Assembly (NCBI GenBank): GCA_015062085.1
Contig: SUVI01000032.1
Location: forward strand, 1 to 26,888
Reading direction: 5' to 3'
Origin: Planctomycetaceae bacterium
Lineage (GTDB): Bacteria; Planctomycetota; Planctomycetia; Pirellulales; Thermoguttaceae
DNA: 26,888 nt
Within the stretch, counting starts at the first letter, position 1, and each line of letters opens with the position of its first letter. Positions 23,254 through 26,888 of this stretch are shown piece by piece. A program made the translations under genes and the position numbers. The notes beneath the pieces are model-generated. The model did no database searches. It saw nothing but the letters and a program-made list of their open reading frames with translations, and had not been told where the DNA came from.

Positions 23254-24591
23254 TTACTTCTTCAGGAACTGATCCGCAAAACGAATATACTGCGTCCAGT
23301 CGAACGGCGTCACGTCATGTCCGCCGGTACGGACATGGTATCCCATCCGGTTTCCGTGTGCCGGCTGGTTCACGGCAGGCTGGGCAGGTTCGGAGAGTCC
23401 GTCAAACGGTTTCTCGCCGTAGAGTTCGTAGACCGGGACGGCATGGTAGACGGAGAGGTACTCGCCCTTCGGATCGGCCCAGCGGTCATTCTGTGCGCTG
23501 GCGGCGTAGACCGGACGCGGTGCCATCAGCGCGAAAAGTTCATGTTCGTCGATCGGCAGCGTGTTCGGGTCCGCATTGTACTGGCGGAAGTTCTTCGCGA
23601 ACCAGTGCGGGAAATTGTAGTTGATGATGGCGAGGGTCTCGCCGTAGTTGCGTCGGCTCAGAGCTGCACCGCCGCAGCCCGAATTGTTCGAAATGACCAC
23701 GGCAAAACGCGGATCGGAAGCTCCGGCCCAGAGTGCCGTTTTACCGAGTCGGGAGTGGCCCATGACCGCAACGCGTGTCGCGTCGATGTGTTCGTCCGTT
23801 TCGAGGTAATCCAGCGCACGGCTCAATCCCCACGCCCACGCGGTGATGGCTCCCCAGGCGTCCGGAGCACGCTCTTCGGTTGCTTTCGAGTCACCGTAGA
23901 GAGACATGATCCCCGTACCGATACCGTCGCGCCCGTCAAACACAACATCCACATAGTGGATCGTCGCCAGTGCGTAGCCCGCATCGAGGATCTGTTCGAT
24001 GTCCCATCGGTTGGCCCGGTAGCCGCGAAGGGCTTCCGGATCTGCACTTTTGATATGGTGCGCACTCCCGTCGATCAAACTGCGCATCGCGACGCCATTG
24101 TCGTTCGTGACTGCGTGATTTCCCATGAAATTGCATCCGAGAAATGCCGGGACCGGGCCTTCGGCGTTTTTCGGAATGTAGATCAGGAGATTCGCTTTGA
24201 CTTCGCGGCCGGTCTCCTTTTTCGTTTTCGCGTAGTCCAGTTCGTGGAACGTGATCTCGACCTGCTTCCGGATCGCTTTTCCTCCGAGCGCATCGTCCGA
24301 GGATTCGAAGACCTTGAACGTCACGAAATCCGGATGATCTCCCGCTTCGATGAGTTCTTTCGGAAGGCGTCCGAACATTTCGCGCTGGAACATTTCCAGG
24401 ATCTCCGGACGGCGGACTTTTTCCCACTGTTCCGCTGTCTTCACGACCGTACCGTCCAGACAGACGAGCGGATCGGGAAGCTGGTACGTGCCGACTTTCG
24501 ATTCATCGTAATTGGCTTGACCAAAAGCGAGGGGGGAGAGGATGCAGCTGAACATCATCGCAGCCGCCAAGGACCAAAATTTTCGAGTCAT
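23254..24591 (-). CDS. Secreted CE15-like glucuronoyl esterase, copy 2
   Basis: The 445-residue protein is a close paralogue of copy 1, with the same signal peptide, GHSRLGK nucleophile motif, SNNSGCGG segment and GGHDV His motif. In the first 155 residues I count two differences from copy 1 (Ser7 for Thr, Asp85 for Asn). Over the next 45 residues the sequences diverge abruptly (NHAVTNDNGVAMRSLIDG against NHTITPEKEIALFHLRNG), and after that they differ at scattered positions. AAGGAAAAG precedes the ATG. It is the upstream member of the tandem pair on the minus strand and is divergent from nudC. Either gene may have a changed substrate preference; this is inferred from the position of the variable patch. 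Confidence 0.92.
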   Translation of the reverse strand: MTRKFWSLAAAMMFSCILSPLAFGQANYDESKVGTYQLPDPLVCLDGTVVKTAEQWEKVRRPEILEMFQREMFGRLPKELIEAGDHPDFVTFKVFESSDDALGGKAIRKQVEITFHELDYAKTKKETGREVKANLLIYIPKNAEGPVPAFLGCNFMGNHAVTNDNGVAMRSLIDGSAHHIKSADPEALRGYRANRWDIEQILDAGYALATIHYVDVVFDGRDGIGTGIMSLYGDSKATEERAPDAWGAITAWAWGLSRALDYLETDEHIDATRVAVMGHSRLGKTALWAGASDPRFAVVISNNSGCGGAALSRRNYGETLAIINYNFPHWFAKNFRQYNADPNTLPIDEHELFALMAPRPVYAASAQNDRWADPKGEYLSVYHAVPVYELYGEKPFDGLSEPAQPAVNQPAHGNRMGYHVRTGGHDVTPFDWTQYIRFADQFLKK

Positions 24592-24690
24592 TCTCTTTTC
24601 CTTAAAAAACGGGTGGGAAAAACCGCGCGAATGGTGCGCAGTCTCAATTTTTTCTCTAACACAAACCCTGAAACGGTTTCCTTTAAGTTC

Positions 24691-24719
24691 ATTTTAATTC
24701 CAGAGCACCATTCTGTCAA
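24691..24719 (-). promoter_or_regulatory. Sigma-70-type promoter of CE15 copy 2
   Basis: On the minus strand a perfect TTGACA (24719-24714), 17 bases, then TAAAAT (24696-24691). The start would be near 24684, about 93 bases before the ATG. Confidence 0.85.
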
Positions 24720-24777
24720 GAGGGGGTCCCGCTTTCCCCATTCTGCCCGATCCCCGCCGCAAATGCCCGACCCGTCC

Positions 24778-24805
24778 TTGAAAGATCCGCGGTTTGTGGT
24801 AAAAT
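24778..24805 (+). promoter_or_regulatory. Sigma-70-type promoter of nudC
   Basis: TTGAAA (24778-24783), 16 bases, then TAAAAT (24800-24805). It diverges from the CE15 copy 2 promoter about 60 bases away. GGAGAGAAG precedes the nudC ATG. Confidence 0.78.
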
Positions 24806-24847
24806 GTCGGCGTATTTCATGTTTTCCTGAACGCTGGAGAGAAGATC

Positions 24848-25705
24848 ATGCCATTCGTGCCTGCTGAAAGACTTAAATTCGAAAAACCGGAATTAAAAAA
24901 ACCTGGATCGACCGACCGATGCGGGAAAATGTCCGACCCCTTCCTCTTTTTTACTGCCGGAAAAGACGTTTTGCTGTGCGGAACGGAGTTCCCGCGCCTC
25001 ACGCAGATCCACACGCTCCTCGATGGCCAAACGCTCCTAGAGCTTGGCGAAATGGACGGTGTGCCGTGCTGGGGGATCATGGCAGAAACGTTTCCCGAAA
25101 AACTCCCCGACGGTATTCGTCCCGTGATGTGCCGGGATGTGTTCGCGGCATTTCATCATGACTGGTGCCTCGCGCTTTGCCGGGCGAGGATCCAGCTCCA
25201 ATGGCTTCAGAATCACCGTTTCTGCGGAAAATGCGCTGCTCGCACCGTTCCCGCAAAAACAGACATCGGACTGGCATGTCCGGCCTGCGGAGCTCGATTT
25301 TTCCCGCAGATCGCTCCGGCGGTCATCGTGCTGGTGACGCGTGGTGAACGGATCCTGCTGGCACACAACCGACAGTTCACAAACGGCATGTACGGACTCG
25401 CAGCGGGATTCGTCGAAGCGGGTGAATCGGCAGAAGATGCCGTGACGCGGGAACTCATGGAAGAAGTCGGGATCTCGGTCAAGAACGTGACCTACGTCCG
25501 GAGCCAGAGCTGGCCGTTTCCAAATTCGCTGATGCTCGGATTCCGGGCAGAGTACGCATCGGGCGAGCTTCGGCCGGACGGAAAGGAGCTGGACGACGCG
25601 GGCTGGTTCTCGCACGATGCCCTCCCGATGATCCCGCCGCCGGGAAGTATCGCCCGAACGCTCATTGATGAATGGCTGGAAATCATGACGGAGAAAAAAA
25701 GATAA
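24848..25705 (+). CDS. nudC: NAD+ diphosphatase NudC
   Basis: The 285-residue protein hydrolyses NAD(H) to NMN(H) and AMP and, in E. coli, removes NAD caps from RNA. A zinc ribbon is formed by Cys126/Cys129 (FCGKC) and Cys144/Cys147 (CPAC). The Nudix box runs from GFVEAGES through RELMEEVGI (about 187-209), and the NudC signature SQxWPFPxS appears as SQSWPFPNS (219-227), with Ser replacing the usual Pro at the third position. The N-terminal half (1-115) is the weakly conserved NudC N-domain. Length is near the family's 257-300. It has its own promoter and lies alone on the plus strand. Confidence 0.95.
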   Translation: MPFVPAERLKFEKPELKKPGSTDRCGKMSDPFLFFTAGKDVLLCGTEFPRLTQIHTLLDGQTLLELGEMDGVPCWGIMAETFPEKLPDGIRPVMCRDVFAAFHHDWCLALCRARIQLQWLQNHRFCGKCAARTVPAKTDIGLACPACGARFFPQIAPAVIVLVTRGERILLAHNRQFTNGMYGLAAGFVEAGESAEDAVTRELMEEVGISVKNVTYVRSQSWPFPNSLMLGFRAEYASGELRPDGKELDDAGWFSHDALPMIPPPGSIARTLIDEWLEIMTEKKR

Positions 25706-25707
25706 AA

Positions 25708-25739
25708 AGAGGGAAAAACGCGCCTCATCGTCTCCCTCT
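25708..25739. terminator. Hairpin between nudC and the repeat block, possible terminator
   Basis: AGAGGGA (25708-25714) pairs with TCCCTCT (25733-25739) across an 18-base loop. On the minus strand the T tract follows (TTTTTATC), on the plus strand it does not, so it would better stop transcription arriving from the right. Confidence 0.5.
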
Positions 25740-25995
25740 CCAAAAAATCACTTTCTGTATATTTCACCGAAACAGAGCGGGGGGAGGACTCAGCAGCACC
25801 CTACTCCAATTTCAAGGCTAAATAAGAGGACGCGCTCTCAAGAAGCCGCTCCAAAGGAGAGAATTTCCTGCACAGATTCTGTGCAAATATTTCGCCGGGC
25901 CGCTGTCCCGGACCCCGAGGACATTCTGCTGGACTTGTTTGGCGGCGAAGCCGCCTCGCCCTCGCGCTGTACGGCGTCGGCTGCGCAGGCGGCTC
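25740..25995. other. Gene-free left flank of the 28-bp array
   Basis: No gene is supported. It contains a 7-bp hairpin, TGCACAG-ATT-CTGTGCA (25869-25885), and a CTCAAGAAG stretch near 25840. The string CCGCCTCGCCCTCGCGCTG (near 25950) recurs on the other side of the array near 26578. The text CTCCAAAGGAGAGAATTTC near 25850 resembles the right-flank inverted repeat, so the two flanks share an origin. Confidence 0.6.
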
Positions 25996-26415
25996 TGGGA
26001 GGCGTCGCGTCTCGCGTCGCTTTTGGGAGGCGTCGCGTCTCGCGTCGCTTTTGGGAGGCGTCGCGTCTCGCGTCGCTTTTGGGAGGCGTCGCGTCTCGCG
26101 TCGCTTTTGGGAGGCGGTGCGTCTCGCGTCGCTTTTGGGAGGCGTCGCGTCTCGCGTCGCTTTTGGGAGGCGTCGCGTCTCGCGTCGCTTTTGGGAGGCG
26201 GTGCGTCTCGCGTTGCTTTTGGGAGGCGGCGCGTCTCGCGTCGCTTTGAGGAGACGGCGCATCTCGCGTCGCTTTTGGGAGGCGGTGCGTCTCGCATCGC
26301 TTTTAGGAGGCGTCGCGTCTCGCGTCGCTTTTGGGAGGCGGCGCGTCTCGCGTCGCTTTTGGGAGGCGGCGCGTCTCGCGTCGCTTTTGGGAGGCGGCGC
26401 GTCGCGCGTCGCTTC
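25996..26415. repeat. Minisatellite of fifteen 28-bp units
   Basis: Fifteen units of exactly 28 bp, each beginning GGGAGGCG and ending in GTCGCTTTT or a close variant, so the phase holds for 420 bp without an insertion or deletion. Units differ by substitutions only (for example GCGTCG/GCGGTG/GCGGCG). Because 28 is not a multiple of three, long open frames appear on both strands in several frames; I consider none coding. There are no spacers, so it is not a CRISPR array. Confidence 0.96.
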
Positions 26416-26420
26416 TCAAG

Positions 26421-26533
26421 AAATTCCTCTCCCTCGGAGGGGCGACGAGCGAAGCGAGACGGAGTGGTTGGGGATACTCGGCATTTCAGACCACCCCGCC
26501 CCTAAGGGGCACCCCTCCAAGGGAGGGGAATTT
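26421..26533. repeat. Imperfect inverted repeat at the right flank of the array
   Basis: The left arm begins AAATTCCTCTCCCTCGGAGG (26421) and the right arm ends CCTCCAAGGGAGGGGAATTT (to 26533). The arms pair imperfectly over roughly 45 bases around a short unrelated centre. The element resembles mobile palindromic repeats (MITE or REP-like). No transposase is in the window. From here to 26618 the sequence is GC-rich and gene-free. Confidence 0.7.
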
Positions 26534-26618
26534 TCGCCGGATCGCTCCGCGATGTGTCGTCTGCTGCGCGGGCAGCTCCGCCTCGCCCTCGCGCTGCTGA
26601 CGCCTACCGCGCTACGCT

Positions 26619-26888
26619 CTATTCCTCCGGGACTGGACTGGCCAAAACTGGGCGGAAGCCAAGGCCGTCGACCCGATAGTCCGGCGTAAGCCAGCCCCGG
26701 CTCGCGGAGCGACAGTCCAGGGTGAGGCTGCGCCAGCTGCCACCGCGGTTGACTCGGTCCCAGCCGCTGTTAGGGCCTGTCGGGTCGCTCGTTGGCGACT
26801 CGGTGTAGTAATCTTCATCATACCAGTCCTGGCACCACTCCCACACATTACCGTGCATGTCGTAAAGACCCCACGCATTCGGCTTCTT
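26619..26888 (-). CDS. FGE-sulfatase/C-type-lectin-fold protein, C-terminal part (5' end beyond the window)
   Basis: The frame is open to the window edge, so at least 89 residues are present and the start lies outside. The segment [20 protein letters not shown], then [15 protein letters not shown] and GLGFRPV, is the conserved C-terminal core of the formylglycine-generating-enzyme (SUMF/PF03781) fold. In human FGE two active-site cysteines lie a few residues after GGSY; here the corresponding [10 protein letters not shown] stretch has none. A sulfatase-activating role is therefore unlikely for this protein and a ligand-binding role possible. The region GGSW to GFR is where diversity-generating retroelements place their variable residues in other members of this fold. 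That is a hypothesis only; no reverse transcriptase is visible here. Confidence 0.85.
   Translation of the reverse strand, partial: KKPNAWGLYDMHGNVWEWCQDWYDEDYYTESPTSDPTGPNSGWDRVNRGGSWRSLTLDCRSASRGWLTPDYRVDGLGFRPVLASPVPEE

Noticed and set aside
23317..24867. Long plus-strand frame opposite CE15 copy 2
   Set aside because: A similar antisense frame exists opposite copy 1, as expected from the duplicated codon pattern. The minus-strand protein has a signal peptide, promoter and catalytic motifs.
25996..26415. CRISPR array or multi-frame repeat proteins in the 28-bp array
   Set aside because: Units follow each other with no unique spacers. The long Arg-rich frames exist in several frames on both strands because the period is not a multiple of three, and no ribosome site supports them.

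Overview
The window looks like a chromosomal segment of a planctomycete, possibly a host-associated or polysaccharide-degrading lineage. The main evidence is a DUF1559 pseudopilin-like protein (prepilin N-terminus, Asn-Asn-Leu-Lys-Gln-Leu motif), a Tat-exported Gfo/Idh/MocA oxidoreductase, secreted GH16 and CE15 enzymes, and a formylglycine-enzyme-fold protein. These are families typical of Planctomycetota. I see no rRNA, tRNA, insertion sequence or CRISPR array.

Layout. 1-2.5 kb: DUF1559 protein and Gfo/Idh oxidoreductase, each ended by a clear intrinsic terminator. 2.5-2.96 kb (minus): a small multidrug resistance (SMR) transporter of the guanidinium-exporter type, behind a consensus promoter and a leader with two ACGG-loop hairpins, which is the architecture of a guanidine-II (mini-ykkC) riboswitch. 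3-8 kb (minus): a secreted metzincin-like protease, then an ECF sigma factor, a four-base-overlapping membrane protein (probable anti-sigma) and a large secreted protein of unknown function. 8.3-11.9 kb (minus): a ferredoxin-nitroreductase fusion, and a translationally coupled manC-DAHP synthase pair. 12-14.3 kb: DUF58 and MoxR ATPase transcribed divergently. 14.5-18.8 kb: class I aminotransferase (plus), GH16 glycosidase and a four-ACT aspartokinase (minus). 19-24.7 kb (minus): two tandem CE15 glucuronoyl-esterase-like paralogues, an OPA-family organophosphate transporter, a tiny heptad-repeat ORF joined to it by a GTGA overlap, and a HAD-IIA phosphatase. 24.8-25.7 kb (plus): nudC. 25.7-26.6 kb: a gene-free, repeat-built block with fifteen 28-bp units. 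The right edge holds the C-terminal part of an FGE/C-type-lectin-fold protein.

Functional themes. GH16, two CE15 esterases and the Gfo/Idh oxidoreductase point to breakdown of complex plant or algal polysaccharides. The OPA transporter and HAD phosphatase could form an organophosphate uptake and dephosphorylation pair. ManC supplies GDP-mannose for glycans, while aspartokinase, aminotransferase and DAHP synthase belong to amino-acid synthesis.

The most distinctive property is the number of short tandem repeats. Units of 12, 18 and 21 bp lie inside reading frames and keep the frame (anti-sigma, MoxR, heptad ORF), while units of 19 and 28 bp lie outside genes. Eight promoters were read by eye; five share a TTGAMA-N16/17-TAAAAT pattern.
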